Assembly (NCBI GenBank): GCA_963811365.1
Contig: CAWEQW010000001.1
Coordinates: 1 to 64,000 of the forward strand
Reading direction: 5' to 3'
Source of the DNA: CAWEQW01 sp963811365
Lineage (GTDB): Bacteria; Actinomycetota; Actinomycetes; Propionibacteriales; Nocardioidaceae
Length of the DNA stretch: 64,000 bases
In this document: in pieces, positions 42,418 to 52,845 of the stretch
How the letters are laid out: every line of letters begins with the position of its first letter
How positions within the stretch are numbered: the first letter of the stretch is position 1
Notes under the pieces: generated by a model
What the model was told of the DNA's origin: nothing
The model's input: only the letters and a program-made list of their open reading frames with translations
Databases searched by the model: none
Position numbers and translations under genes: made by a program

Positions 42418-43202
42418 GAGGGAAGTCCTTTCCGGGCCCGCGAGCGTCGGCCCACGAACGACAGCAGCAGGAGCAGCACGAAGGCGAACACGAGTGCCGC
42501 GAGCGAGGCCGCCACGGAGGTCGGGGCGTCGCTCTTGCCGAGCAGCGCGATGACGACCGGCAGCGTCTCGAAGTTCAGCAGCGAGGCGAAGGTGTACTCG
42601 CCCAGCACCAGCGCCACGGAGACGAACGCCGCCGACATGATGCCCGACCAGATGTTCGGCACGACGATCCGGGTGATCACCGTGGCCCAGCCCGCGCCCA
42701 GCGAGCGGGCGGCCTCCGAGAGCGTGACGGTGTCGATCGCGGCGAGCGCGGCGTCGATCGCCCGGTACGAGTAGGGCAGGACCAGCACGACGTACGCGAA
42801 GGTGAGGGTCAGCGCGGAGTCGCCGAGCAGGTAGGTGACCCACGCGTAGACGTTCTTGATGCCGACGACGATCACCAGCGGCGGGATGGTCAGCGGCAGC
42901 AGGCAGAGGAACTCCACGAGCCGGGAGGCCTGCGGCACCCGGAGCCGCACCCAGATCATCGTCGGCACGAGCAGCGCCAGCATCAGCCCCACGGTGAGGA
43001 CCGCGAGCAGCAGGGAGGTGACGATGGCCGCCGAGACCTGCGGGTCCGTGACCAGGTTGCGCCATGCCGTCAGCGTCCGGCCGCTCCCGCTGATCAACCG
43101 GGTGCTGAAGTCGAGCATCGAGAGCATCGGGACCGCGAAGAACAGCCCGAACAGCACCAGGAGCGCCACCCGGGTGACCCGCCAGGTCGTCGACTCCCTC
43201 AT
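42414..43202 (-). CDS. ABC transporter permease (second subunit)
   Basis: This 262-residue permease has six membrane helices and the coupling-helix EAA motif (LSEAARSLGAGWATVITRIVVP) that docks on the ATPase. Together with the other permease it forms the membrane pore. It starts at ATG 43202, overlapping the previous stop (ATGA), and ends overlapping the ATPase start, so all three are translationally coupled. The family matches polyamine/iron-type (PotC/FbpB-like) permeases. Confidence 0.9.
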   Translation of the reverse strand: MRESTTWRVTRVALLVLFGLFFAVPMLSMLDFSTRLISGSGRTLTAWRNLVTDPQVSAAIVTSLLLAVLTVGLMLALLVPTMIWVRLRVPQASRLVEFLCLLPLTIPPLVIVVGIKNVYAWVTYLLGDSALTLTFAYVVLVLPYSYRAIDAALAAIDTVTLSEAARSLGAGWATVITRIVVPNIWSGIMSAAFVSVALVLGEYTFASLLNFETLPVVIALLGKSDAPTSVAASLAALVFAFVLLLLLSFVGRRSRARKGLPS

Positions 43203-44089
43203 CGCAGCCACCGGGAGGTGCGGCGCAGCAGCAGTGCGTACGCCGTCATCAGCACGGCGACCACGATGATCATCTCGAACGCCAGCGCGAAGGCGAGGTT
43301 CTGGCGACCCAGGATGACCTCGCTCGTCAGCGCCGCCCGGATGAACAGCGGCACGATCGGGTTGCCCTGGCTGACCAGCGCGGCGGCCGTGGCATACGCC
43401 GCGAAGGCGTTGGCGAACAGCAGCAGCATCGCGCCGAGGAACGCCGGCCGCAGCAGCGGGACCGCCACCCGGGTCCAGTACTGCCAGGTGGTGGCGCCCA
43501 GGTTGACCGCCGCCTCGCGCCACTGCGGGCGGATCCCCTCCAGCGCGGGCAGGAAGACGATCACCATGAGCGGGATCTGGAAGTAGGTATAGACCAGGAT
43601 CAGCCCCCGCAGGCCGAACAGCCAGCCGGAGCCGAACAGGTCGATCCCGAACGCGTCCCGCATCGCGACGGTCAGCACCCCGCTGAACCCGAGGGTGGCG
43701 ATGAACGCGAAGGCCAGGAAGACACCGCCGACCTGCGCGAGCACGCCGGACAGTGCGGTGACCACGCGGCGCAGCAGGCTGGTCGCCGGCCGGGTGACGA
43801 CGAGGTAGGCGAGCAGCGCGCCGAGGACCGCGCCGATCACGGCGGTGGTCCCGGACAGCACGACGCTGCGCCACAGCGTGTGCAGCAGCGTCGAGGTGCC
43901 GAGCGCCGAGATGTTCGTCAGGCTGAACGAGCCCTTGTCGACGAACGCGCCGACCACCACGGTGACCGTGGGGATCAGCAGGAAGATCACCAGGTAGAGG
44001 AGGAACGGCAGCAGCCCGACGGCGGGAGTGAGCCGCGCGACGCGGCTCACTCCCGCCGGTTCGGGTTCCGGTCCCGAGTCGCGGGCCAT
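43199..44089 (-). CDS. ABC transporter permease (first subunit)
   Basis: This 296-residue permease has six helices and an EAA motif (REAAVNLGATTWQYWTRVAVP) and is of the PotB-like class. The N-terminal cytosolic tail is Pro/Glu-rich. It starts at ATG 44089, only 2 bp after the stop of the binding-protein gene, and ends with ATGA coupling to the second permease. It partners with that subunit in one importer. Confidence 0.9.
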   Translation of the reverse strand: MARDSGPEPEPAGVSRVARLTPAVGLLPFLLYLVIFLLIPTVTVVVGAFVDKGSFSLTNISALGTSTLLHTLWRSVVLSGTTAVIGAVLGALLAYLVVTRPATSLLRRVVTALSGVLAQVGGVFLAFAFIATLGFSGVLTVAMRDAFGIDLFGSGWLFGLRGLILVYTYFQIPLMVIVFLPALEGIRPQWREAAVNLGATTWQYWTRVAVPLLRPAFLGAMLLLFANAFAAYATAAALVSQGNPIVPLFIRAALTSEVILGRQNLAFALAFEMIIVVAVLMTAYALLLRRTSRWLR

Positions 44090-44091
44090 GC

Positions 44092-45225
44092 TCAGCCGGT
44101 CACCTTGGACCAGTTGTTGCTCAGGTAGGTGGCGGCCTTCTCAGTCTGGGCGTTGGTCGGGATGACCGGTGTCCCGCTCACCGCGGGCAAGGCGTCGTAC
44201 TTCGCCTTGTCGATCGTCCCCGCCTTGACCATCGAGTCAGCCAGCACCGGGCGGGCGCCGCCGGCCAGCCAGAGGTTCTGTCCCTGGTCGGAGTAGAGGA
44301 ACTCCTCCCACAGCCGGGCCGCGGCCGGGTGCGGGGCGTCGCTGTTGACCGCCTGGAAGTAGTAGCCCGCGATGAGCGCGTTGCTCGGCACGACCACCTT
44401 CCAGCTCGGCAGCTTGGCGGTCTCCGCGGCGTTCAGGTAGTCCCAGTCGATGACGACCGGGGTCTGCCCGGACTCGATCGTCGCCGGGGTCGGGTCGACC
44501 GGCAGGAAGTTCCCGGCCTTGTCGAGGTTCTCGAAGTAGGTGACCCCCGGAGCGATGTTGTTGGCGGACCCGCCGTTGGCCACCGACGCCATCATCACGC
44601 CGCTGAACGCCGCACCAGCCGTGGTCGGGTCCCCGTTGAGCGCCACCTTGCCCTTGAAAGCCGGCTTGAGCAGGTCGTTCAGGTTGCTGACCGCCGGCAC
44701 CTTCTTCGAGTCGTACCCGATCGACATGTAGCCGCCGTAGTCGTTGACCCAGGTGCCGTTCGGGTCCTTGAACTGGCTGGGGATCTTGTCGAAGCTCGCC
44801 ACCTTGTACGGCGCGAACATGCTCGTGTTGGCGAGCGCGACGGACTGGCTCAGGTCGAAGACGTCGGGGGCCCGGTCGGTGCCCTTCAGGGACTTCGCCG
44901 CGTTGATCTCGTCCTGGCTGGCGGCGTCGGGCTGCGCCGACTTGACCGTGATGCCGTACTTGTCTGAGAACTGCTTGATGATCGTGCCGTAGTTGGCCCA
45001 GGTCGGCGGCAGGGCGATCACGTTGAGCGTGCCCTCCTTCTTGGCCGCCTTCACCAGGGCGCTCATCCCACCGAGGTCCTGCGCCGACGTGGCGGTCGCG
45101 GCGTCCTTGCCGGAACCACCGCCGGAACCGCTGCTGCCGTTGTCCGAGGGGGGTGAGCAGGCGGCGACCGCGGCGAGTGCGAGCGCGGCGGCCAGCGACG
45201 AGCCCAGGGCTCGGTATCGATTCAC
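44092..45225 (-). CDS. ABC transporter substrate-binding lipoprotein (polyamine/iron-like)
   Basis: This 377-residue binding protein has a lipoprotein signal (LAAALALAAVAACSPPSD, lipobox AVAAC) and a Ser/Gly linker. A family-1 type fold follows (KKEGTLNVIALPPTWANYG, DVFDLSQSVALANTSMFAPY, GQTPVVIDWDYLNAAE), close to polyamine, iron(III) and 2-aminoethylphosphonate binders. It would deliver the substrate to the permeases encoded next. GTG 45225 has a strong AAGGAGGAG site. The ligand cannot be deduced from sequence alone. It is divergent from the sugar-importer operon, with 200 bp between them. Confidence 0.9.
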   Translation of the reverse strand: MNRYRALGSSLAAALALAAVAACSPPSDNGSSGSGGGSGKDAATATSAQDLGGMSALVKAAKKEGTLNVIALPPTWANYGTIIKQFSDKYGITVKSAQPDAASQDEINAAKSLKGTDRAPDVFDLSQSVALANTSMFAPYKVASFDKIPSQFKDPNGTWVNDYGGYMSIGYDSKKVPAVSNLNDLLKPAFKGKVALNGDPTTAGAAFSGVMMASVANGGSANNIAPGVTYFENLDKAGNFLPVDPTPATIESGQTPVVIDWDYLNAAETAKLPSWKVVVPSNALIAGYYFQAVNSDAPHPAAARLWEEFLYSDQGQNLWLAGGARPVLADSMVKAGTIDKAKYDALPAVSGTPVIPTNAQTEKAATYLSNNWSKVTG

Positions 45226-45425
45226 AGCTCCTCCTTCTTCGCGTCCGGCCGGAGGTCGGACCGTGAGCCGACCGTATCGGAAAGCCGGTCCCGAAGGTGC
45301 CCGTGTCGATCGCAGTCGGATATCGATTCGGTGGTCCCTTTCGGGCGGGTGAATTCCGGGGTACTTGCGCATTTCTTGCGGAGGGGAAAGATGTGACCCA
45401 CAACTCAGTCCACGGAGGGGCACCG

Positions 45426-46718
45426 ATGACACATCGCTTGACCGCAAGGGCGCGGTCGCTGAGACGCCGCCGGCTCGTTCTCCCACTCGTCCTGGCCCTC
45501 GCTGCAGGTGGTCTCGCCGCCTGCAGCAGCGCGTCGGCGACGCCGACTCTCTACTGGTACATCAACCCCGACAACGGCGGCCAGGACGCGGTTGCCAAGA
45601 ACTGCAGCACCGACAAGTACACGATCTCGACCCAGGTGCTGCCGCAGGACGCCGGCCAGCAGCGGATCCAGCTGGCCCGCCGGCTCGCAGCGCGGGACAG
45701 CAGCATCGACCTGATGAGCATCGACCCGCCGTACACCGCCGAGATGGCCAACGCCGGCTACCTGGCCAAGATCCCGCAGAACCTGCAGACCAAGTGGTCC
45801 GACCAGGCGTTCAAGGGCGCCACCGCCGCGGCCACCTGGAACGGCCACCTCGTGGTGGCGCCGTTCTGGTCGAACACGCAGGTGCTGTGGTACCGCAAGT
45901 CCTTCGTCCAGAAGTCCGGCATCGACATGAACAAGCCGGTCACCTGGTCGCAGATCATCTCGAACGCCGACCAGAACGGCGGCACCGTCGCGGTGCAGGC
46001 CAACAAGTACGAGGGGTACGTCGTCTGGATCAACGCGCTCATCGCCGGCGCCGGCGGGACCATCATCAAGGACGCCCAGAAGGGCATCGACGCCACGATC
46101 ACGATCGACTCTCCGGCCGGCGACCAGGCCGCGAAGGTGATCCAGGAGCTGTCGGGGTCCAAGGCGGCGCCTCCGGACATCTCGGTCTCCACGGAGGGCA
46201 CCGCGGGCTCGACGTTCGGTGGGCCCAAGGGCGCCTTCATGGTGAACTGGACCTACATCTGGCACAACTACGACGAGAGCGCTCCCGACGTCGCGAAGGA
46301 CATCGGCTACACCCGGTATCCCGAGACCGTCCAGGGCAAGCCCTCGCGACCGCCGTACGGCGGCATCGGCGTCGGCGTCAGCGCCTACTCGAACCACGTC
46401 GACGACGCCATGCAGGCGCTCGACTGCATCACCTCGCCCAAGCAGCAGGGCATCAACGCCGAGCTGACCGGCAACATGCCGTCCAGTCCGGCCGGCTACA
46501 AGTACCCGCCGTTGGCCAAGATCTACCCGCCCTCGCTGATGAGGCTGTTCCAGGAGAGCGTGGACGCCGCGGCGCCCCGCTCGCTGACCCCGTACTGGAG
46601 CGACATCTCCAGCGCGATCCAGAGCACCTGGCACCCCACGAACAGCGTCAACGACAAAACGCCGAAGAAGTCGGCGCAGTTCATCGAGAACGTCCTCCAA
46701 GGAAAGGCGCTGCTGTGA
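45426..46718 (+). CDS. Sugar ABC transporter binding lipoprotein, LpqY-like
   Basis: This 430-residue extracellular binding lipoprotein has a signal with lipobox (ALAAGGLAACSSAS). The mature part (ATPTLYWYINPDNGGQDAVAK, LPQDAGQQRIQLARRLAARD, IDLMSIDPPYTAEMANAGYL) closely fits LpqY, the trehalose-binding protein of the actinobacterial LpqY-SugABC importer. ATG 45426 follows GGAGGGG. Its stop overlaps the next start (GTGA at 46715-46718). Trehalose or a related alpha-glucoside is the likely ligand, inferred from family and the complete four-gene operon. Confidence 0.88.
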   Translation: MTHRLTARARSLRRRRLVLPLVLALAAGGLAACSSASATPTLYWYINPDNGGQDAVAKNCSTDKYTISTQVLPQDAGQQRIQLARRLAARDSSIDLMSIDPPYTAEMANAGYLAKIPQNLQTKWSDQAFKGATAAATWNGHLVVAPFWSNTQVLWYRKSFVQKSGIDMNKPVTWSQIISNADQNGGTVAVQANKYEGYVVWINALIAGAGGTIIKDAQKGIDATITIDSPAGDQAAKVIQELSGSKAAPPDISVSTEGTAGSTFGGPKGAFMVNWTYIWHNYDESAPDVAKDIGYTRYPETVQGKPSRPPYGGIGVGVSAYSNHVDDAMQALDCITSPKQQGINAELTGNMPSSPAGYKYPPLAKIYPPSLMRLFQESVDAAAPRSLTPYWSDISSAIQSTWHPTNSVNDKTPKKSAQFIENVLQGKALL

Positions 46719-47662
46719 CCACGTCCACCGCAAGCGTGGCTCCCCCCGCCACCACCCGAACACCGTCCACCGACCGGTCCCGGGCGGAGAACCGCCTCGG
46801 CATGAGGCTGGTCGCCCCGGCGGTGATCATGATGCTGATCGTCACCGCCTACCCCATGCTGCAGGCGCTCTACCTGTCGCTGTTCCGCTACCGGCTGACG
46901 ACGCCGGGCGAGAAGACCTTCGTCGGTCTCGGCAACTACTGGACCGCGTTGACCGACTCGCTGTTCTGGGGCGACCTGTGGAACACCGTGGTGATCATGG
47001 TGGTCAGCGTGGGGGTCGAGCTCGTGATCGGCTTCACCTTCGCGATGGTGATGCACCGGGTCATCGTCGCGCGCGGCGCCATCCGGACCTCGATCCTGAT
47101 CCCCTACGGGATCATCACCGTCGTCTCGGCGTTCGCCTGGCAGTTCGCGTTCAGCCTCAACAACGGCTGGGTGAACAACTGGTTCTCCTGGCTGCCCTGG
47201 ATCAACGCGGACACCAACTGGTTCGGCTCCCACTGGCCGGCGATGTTCGCGATCATGGTCTCCGAGATCTGGAAGACAACGCCGTTCATGGCGCTGCTGC
47301 TGCTCGCCGGCCTCTCGCAGGTCTCCGAGGACATGCTGGAGGCCGCGAAGGTGGACGGCGCCACGTGGACGCAGCGCCTGGTCAAGGTGATCCTGCCGAA
47401 CATGCGGGCCGCCATCATGGTGGCGATCCTCTTCCGGGCGCTGGACGCGTTCCGGATCTTCGACAACATCTTCATCATGACCAAGGGCGCGCAGGACACC
47501 GAGTCCTCGTCGTTCCTGACCTACCGTCAAGTTATCGAGCAGTTCCAGCTCGGGATGGGCTCGGCGCTGTCGGTGCTGCTGTTCCTGATGGTGCTGATCC
47601 TGGCCTGGCTGATCGTCAGGCTGTTCCGGGTCGACCTGGCGCAGGCAAGGGGTGAGGCGTGA
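46715..47662 (+). CDS. Sugar ABC transporter permease, SugA-like
   Basis: This 315-residue MalF/SugA-type permease has a disordered Thr/Pro-rich N-terminus and six helices. The EAA loop is EAAKVDGATWTQRLVKVILP. It also has the family's FVGLGNYWTALTDSLFW and FRIFDNIFIMTKGAQDTESS. It starts at GTG 46715 overlapping the binding-protein stop and ends overlapping the second permease start (GTGATGA), so translation is coupled through the operon. Confidence 0.92.
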   Translation: MTTSTASVAPPATTRTPSTDRSRAENRLGMRLVAPAVIMMLIVTAYPMLQALYLSLFRYRLTTPGEKTFVGLGNYWTALTDSLFWGDLWNTVVIMVVSVGVELVIGFTFAMVMHRVIVARGAIRTSILIPYGIITVVSAFAWQFAFSLNNGWVNNWFSWLPWINADTNWFGSHWPAMFAIMVSEIWKTTPFMALLLLAGLSQVSEDMLEAAKVDGATWTQRLVKVILPNMRAAIMVAILFRALDAFRIFDNIFIMTKGAQDTESSSFLTYRQVIEQFQLGMGSALSVLLFLMVLILAWLIVRLFRVDLAQARGEA

Positions 47663-48492
47663 TGAACCGCAAGGTGTCGTGGTACCACTGGGTCGGGTTC
47701 GCCGCGATCCTGGTCTGGTGCCTGCTGCCCGTGGTGTGGATCCTGTCCCTGTCGTTCAAGCCGGTCACCGAGACCTCGGTCGGGAGCCCCCAGTTCCTGC
47801 CGAAGACGTGGACGATCCAGAACTACAAGGACATCCTCTCGAACCCCGACTTCGGTCACGCGCTGTTCAACTCCTTCGGCATCGCGATCATCTCGACGGT
47901 GCTGGCGGTCATCTTCGCCACCCTGGCGGCCTACGCCATCGCCCGGCTCGAGTTCCGCGGCAAGCGGCTCGTGCTGTCGCTGGCGCTCGCGATCGCGATG
48001 TTCCCGGTGGTGGCGCTGGTCGGTCCGCTGTTCGACATGTGGCGTGCGCTCGGCCTGTTCAACACCTGGCCCGGCCTGATCATCCCCTACATGTCCTTCA
48101 CGCTGCCGCTCGCGATCTGGACGCTCTCGGCGTTCTTCCGGGAGATCCCGTGGGAGATGGAGCAGGCCGCGCAGGTGGACGGCGCCACGTCGTGGCAGGC
48201 GTTCCGCAAGGTGATCGTGCCGCTGGCGGCGCCCGGTGTCTTCACCGCGGCGATCCTGACCTTCTTCTTCGCGTGGAACGAGTTCGTGCTGGCGATCTCG
48301 CTCACCTCCACCACGGCCTCGCGCACGGTGCCGGCCCAGATGGCGTACTTCGTGGGTCCGGACCCGTTCAACCCGCCGTACTCCCAGCTGGCCACCGCCT
48401 CCGTGGTGGTCACGATCCCAGTGGTGCTCATCGTCCTGCTGTTCCAGCGCAGAATCGTCGCCGGCCTGACCTCCGGCGCAGTGAAGGGTTGA
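47659..48492 (+). CDS. Sugar ABC transporter permease, SugB-like
   Basis: This permease of about 277 residues is of the MalG/SugB class, with six helices and the EAA motif EQAAQVDGATSWQAFRKVIVP. The sequence LPVVWILSLSFKP, then MSFTLPLAIWTLSAFFREIP, is typical of the subunit that docks on the ATPase. GTG 47659 or ATG 47662 may be the true start; both fall in the coupled GTGATGA junction. The ATPase gene follows 3 bp later. Confidence 0.92.
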   Translation: MMNRKVSWYHWVGFAAILVWCLLPVVWILSLSFKPVTETSVGSPQFLPKTWTIQNYKDILSNPDFGHALFNSFGIAIISTVLAVIFATLAAYAIARLEFRGKRLVLSLALAIAMFPVVALVGPLFDMWRALGLFNTWPGLIIPYMSFTLPLAIWTLSAFFREIPWEMEQAAQVDGATSWQAFRKVIVPLAAPGVFTAAILTFFFAWNEFVLAISLTSTTASRTVPAQMAYFVGPDPFNPPYSQLATASVVVTIPVVLIVLLFQRRIVAGLTSGAVKG

Positions 48493-48495
48493 TCC

Positions 48496-49662
48496 ATGGC
48501 TGCCATCGAGATGAAGAACATCGTCAAGAAGTACGGCGACGGCTTCCCCGCCGTGAACGACGTCACCATCGACGTCTCGGACGGGGAGTTCATGATCCTC
48601 GTCGGGCCGTCGGGGTGCGGGAAGTCGACCCTGCTGCGGATGATCGTGGGCCTCGAGGACATCACCTCGGGCGACATGGTCATCGCCGGCGAGCGGGTCA
48701 ACGACAAGGCTCCGCGTGACCGGAACCTGTCCATGGTGTTCCAGAACTACGCGCTCTACCCGCACCTCACGGTCTACGAGAACATCGCCTTCCCGCTGCG
48801 GCTCAGCAAGCAGTTCAGCGACGAGGAGATCGACCGGAAGGTGCGGCAGGCGAGCAGCACGCTCGAGCTCGACGAGCACCTCGAGCGCAAGCCGGGCAAC
48901 CTGTCCGGCGGCCAGCGGCAGCGCGTGGCGATGGGCCGCGCGATCGTCCGGGACGCCAAGGCGTTCCTCTTCGACGAGCCGCTGTCGAACCTCGACGCCA
49001 AGCTGCGCGGCCAGATGCGCACCGAGATCAGCCGGCTGCAGAAGCGGCTGGGGATCACCACGGTCTACGTCACCCACGACCAGACCGAGGCGATGACGCT
49101 CGGTGACCGGGTGGCGGTGCTCCGCCGCGGCGTTCTCCAGCAGCTCGACACCCCAAGGGAGCTCTACGAGCACCCGCAGAACCTGTTCGTCGCGGGCTTC
49201 ATCGGCTCCCCGCCGATGAACTTCATGCCGGCCACCGTCGAGGGGGACAAGGTCGATCTGCCGTTCGGCACGGTCACCATCCCGGCGGCGAAGGCCGAGA
49301 AGGCGCAGGGCAAGGGCCTGCTGATCGCCGGCATCCGCCCGGAGTACTTCGACGACGCCAGCGTCGTGGAGGAGCACAAGCTGGCCAAGGGCTCCACGTT
49401 CCGCGCAACGGTGGACGTCACCGAGTGGCTCGGCAGCGAGGCGTTCGCCTACATCCCGTTCGAGGCACCGCCGGAGGTGCAGGAGCAGCTCAACCAGCTC
49501 GAGAAGGAGCTCGACGGCGAGGCGCTGCACACCCAGCTGGTCGTGGCGCTCGACTCCGCCAGCCGGATCCGCGAGGGCGAGGAGGCGGAGATCTTCGTCG
49601 ACGCCTCGAAGATGCACCTGTTCGACCCGGGCAGCGGCGACAACCTGACGGTCGGCCTCTGA
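48496..49662 (+). CDS. Sugar ABC transporter ATPase, SugC/MsmK/UgpC type
   Basis: This 388-residue ATPase of the CUT1 sugar-importer class has Walker A GPSGCGKST, the Q-loop MVFQNYALYPHLTVYENIA, signature LSGGQRQRVAMGRAIV, Walker B FLFDEPLSNLDAK and the switch YVTHDQTEAMTL. A long C-terminal regulatory TOBE region (about 240-388: FIGSPPMNFMPATVEGDKVD) follows. It energises the LpqY-SugAB-like importer encoded upstream. A strong hairpin terminator follows 27 bp after the stop. Confidence 0.94.
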   Translation: MAAIEMKNIVKKYGDGFPAVNDVTIDVSDGEFMILVGPSGCGKSTLLRMIVGLEDITSGDMVIAGERVNDKAPRDRNLSMVFQNYALYPHLTVYENIAFPLRLSKQFSDEEIDRKVRQASSTLELDEHLERKPGNLSGGQRQRVAMGRAIVRDAKAFLFDEPLSNLDAKLRGQMRTEISRLQKRLGITTVYVTHDQTEAMTLGDRVAVLRRGVLQQLDTPRELYEHPQNLFVAGFIGSPPMNFMPATVEGDKVDLPFGTVTIPAAKAEKAQGKGLLIAGIRPEYFDDASVVEEHKLAKGSTFRATVDVTEWLGSEAFAYIPFEAPPEVQEQLNQLEKELDGEALHTQLVVALDSASRIREGEEAEIFVDASKMHLFDPGSGDNLTVGL

Positions 49663-49688
49663 CCTCGAGACGAGCAGCCCCGGCGCTC

Positions 49689-49720
49689 CGGCCGGTCCCG
49701 CCTACGGGCGGGGCCGGCCG
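49689..49720. terminator. Bidirectional hairpin terminator with UACG loop
   Basis: A 14-bp stem (one G-U pair) runs from 49689-49702 to 49707-49720 around a TACG tetraloop, which forms an exceptionally stable UNCG-type loop in RNA on the plus strand. It sits between the convergent sugar-importer operon and the DUF1707 gene and overlaps the last codons and stop of the latter. No U-tract follows, as is common in high-GC actinobacteria. Confidence 0.8.
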
Positions 49721-50397
49721 AGCCGCTTCTGGCGCGACTCCCCGGGCATCGGACGGCGCTGGACGTGCACCGAGGCCATCAGCGCGAAGCCCCGAACCCG
49801 GACCACGGGCGCGCCGGGCGTGGGCTCGAACGGCACCTTCTGCCGCTGCTCGGTGAACTCCCCCATCACGCCGATCCCGTCGACCACCACCGTGGTGGTC
49901 GCGTTCACGATCACCGACACCTCGCCCATCACCGCCGAGGCGTTGATGGTGACGTCCGCGGAGCCGAACGTCGCCTCGCGCAGGTCGAGCCGGACACTGC
50001 CCATCAGCGCGAAGGCGCTGTGGCCGTCCTCGATCCGCCACTGCCCGACGCGCGAGGTCTCCGACATGACCGCCAGTGAGCCGCCGTACGTCGGGATCGG
50101 GCCCAGCAGGTCGGGAGCCACGTACGGCGCCGGCGAGGAGCCCGTCCGCGGGGCGAGGCCGCTGCCCGGCGCCTGGGCGGGCAGGTCGGCGGTGATCGGC
50201 ACGAGGTCGGCGTAGGTCTTCGCCGCGTAGGTCGCCTCGAGCCGCTCCTCGAGCTCGTCGAGGTCGATGCGCCCCTCGCCGGCCGCCGTGCGCAGCAGCT
50301 CCGCGACCTGGTGACGCTCCTCGTCCGAGATCCGGAGCCGGGCCGGGTCCTGCGGGACGAGGCCGTCGTCGCGCCGGTCCTCTGCACGTCCTCCCAT
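49702..50397 (-). CDS. DUF1707 and LiaF-like domain protein
   Basis: This 231-residue protein has an N-terminal DUF1707 domain (about 18-72: LRISDEERHQVAELLRTAAG, GRIDLDELEERLEATYAAKT) and a C-terminal beta-helical domain like the LiaF/DUF2154 cell-wall-stress proteins (GSVRLDLREATFGSADVTINA, GEVSVIVNATTTVVVDGIGV). No membrane helix is visible. DUF1707 proteins are widespread in actinobacteria, with suspected envelope-stress or regulatory roles but no firm function. ATG 50397 is the natural start. Its last codons form part of a terminator hairpin. Confidence 0.83.
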   Translation of the reverse strand: MGGRAEDRRDDGLVPQDPARLRISDEERHQVAELLRTAAGEGRIDLDELEERLEATYAAKTYADLVPITADLPAQAPGSGLAPRTGSSPAPYVAPDLLGPIPTYGGSLAVMSETSRVGQWRIEDGHSAFALMGSVRLDLREATFGSADVTINASAVMGEVSVIVNATTTVVVDGIGVMGEFTEQRQKVPFEPTPGAPVVRVRGFALMASVHVQRRPMPGESRQKRLGRPRP

Positions 50398-50430
50398 GGA
50401 GCCAGCCTAGTGGTGCACTACCCTCGACGG

Positions 50431-52109
<1,679 letters not shown>

Positions 52110-52114
52110 CCGGG

Positions 52115-52799
52115 GTGCCGTACGTCGAGCTCGCCCGCGCCGAGTCGCCCCGGGGCGAGGTGGTGCTCCGCCAGCGGCGCGACGACGAGGCCGGTGACAG
52201 CGCGCCGAGCGTCCTGGAGCTGCGGGTCAACGGCGTCTTCGTGATGGACAGCCAGGACACGATGACCGAGCGCCGGCTGGCCAGCGCCGCCCTGGCCCGC
52301 GTCGAGCAGCCGCGCGCGGTCGTGGTCGGCGGGCTCGGGCTCGGCTTCACCGCCCACGAGGTGCTGGCCGACCGGCGGGTCGAACGGCTCGTCGTGGTCG
52401 AGGCCGAGGAGTCGCTCGTCGGGTGGATGCGCGACGGCACGGTGCGGCACGGCCCCGCACTGCTCGCCGACGAACGGCTGACCGTGATGATCGCCGACAT
52501 CCGCGTCGCGATGGCGGAGGCGACGCCCGACGCCTACGACCTGATCCTGCTCGACGTGGACAACGGCCCGGACTTCCTGGTCTACGAGGACAACGCCGAG
52601 CTGTACGAGCCGGCGTTCCTCGGCCAGGCCCGGACCGCCCTGCGCGACGGCGGCGCGCTGGTGATCTGGTCGGCCGCGGAGTCCTCGGCGCTGCGCTCGA
52701 CGCTGACATCCGGTGTTCGGCAACGTCACGCCGATCCCCTACGACGTCACGCTTCAGGGCCGGGCCGAGCAGTACTGGCTCTACCTGGCTCGGCGCTGA
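52115..52799 (+). CDS. Spermidine-synthase-like SAM-binding protein (one frameshift)
   Basis: GTG 52115 opens a Rossmann-fold protein resembling spermidine synthases and related methyltransferases: LELRVNGVFVMDSQDTMTER, the nucleotide-binding VVVGGLGLGFTAHEVL, VVEAEESLVGWMRDG, and YDLILLDVDNGPDFLVY. Near 52712 one extra G shifts the frame; removing it restores the family C-terminus (AEQYWLYLARR) and a length of 227 residues. The protein lacks the polyamine-binding tail of true spermidine synthases, so a related activity is more likely. It lies 5 bp after the class I fumarase and 46 bp before fumC, probably one transcript. Confidence 0.78.
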
Positions 52800-52845
52800 C
52801 CTGCGGACCGCATGCGCTCGGGGTGGCGTGGGTAGCCTCGCCAGC

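Noticed and set aside
39904..42774. 956-codon open frame on the plus strand
   Set aside because: It covers the antisense of the WS/DGAT gene and the ABC ATPase gene, has antisense-type composition and no domain.
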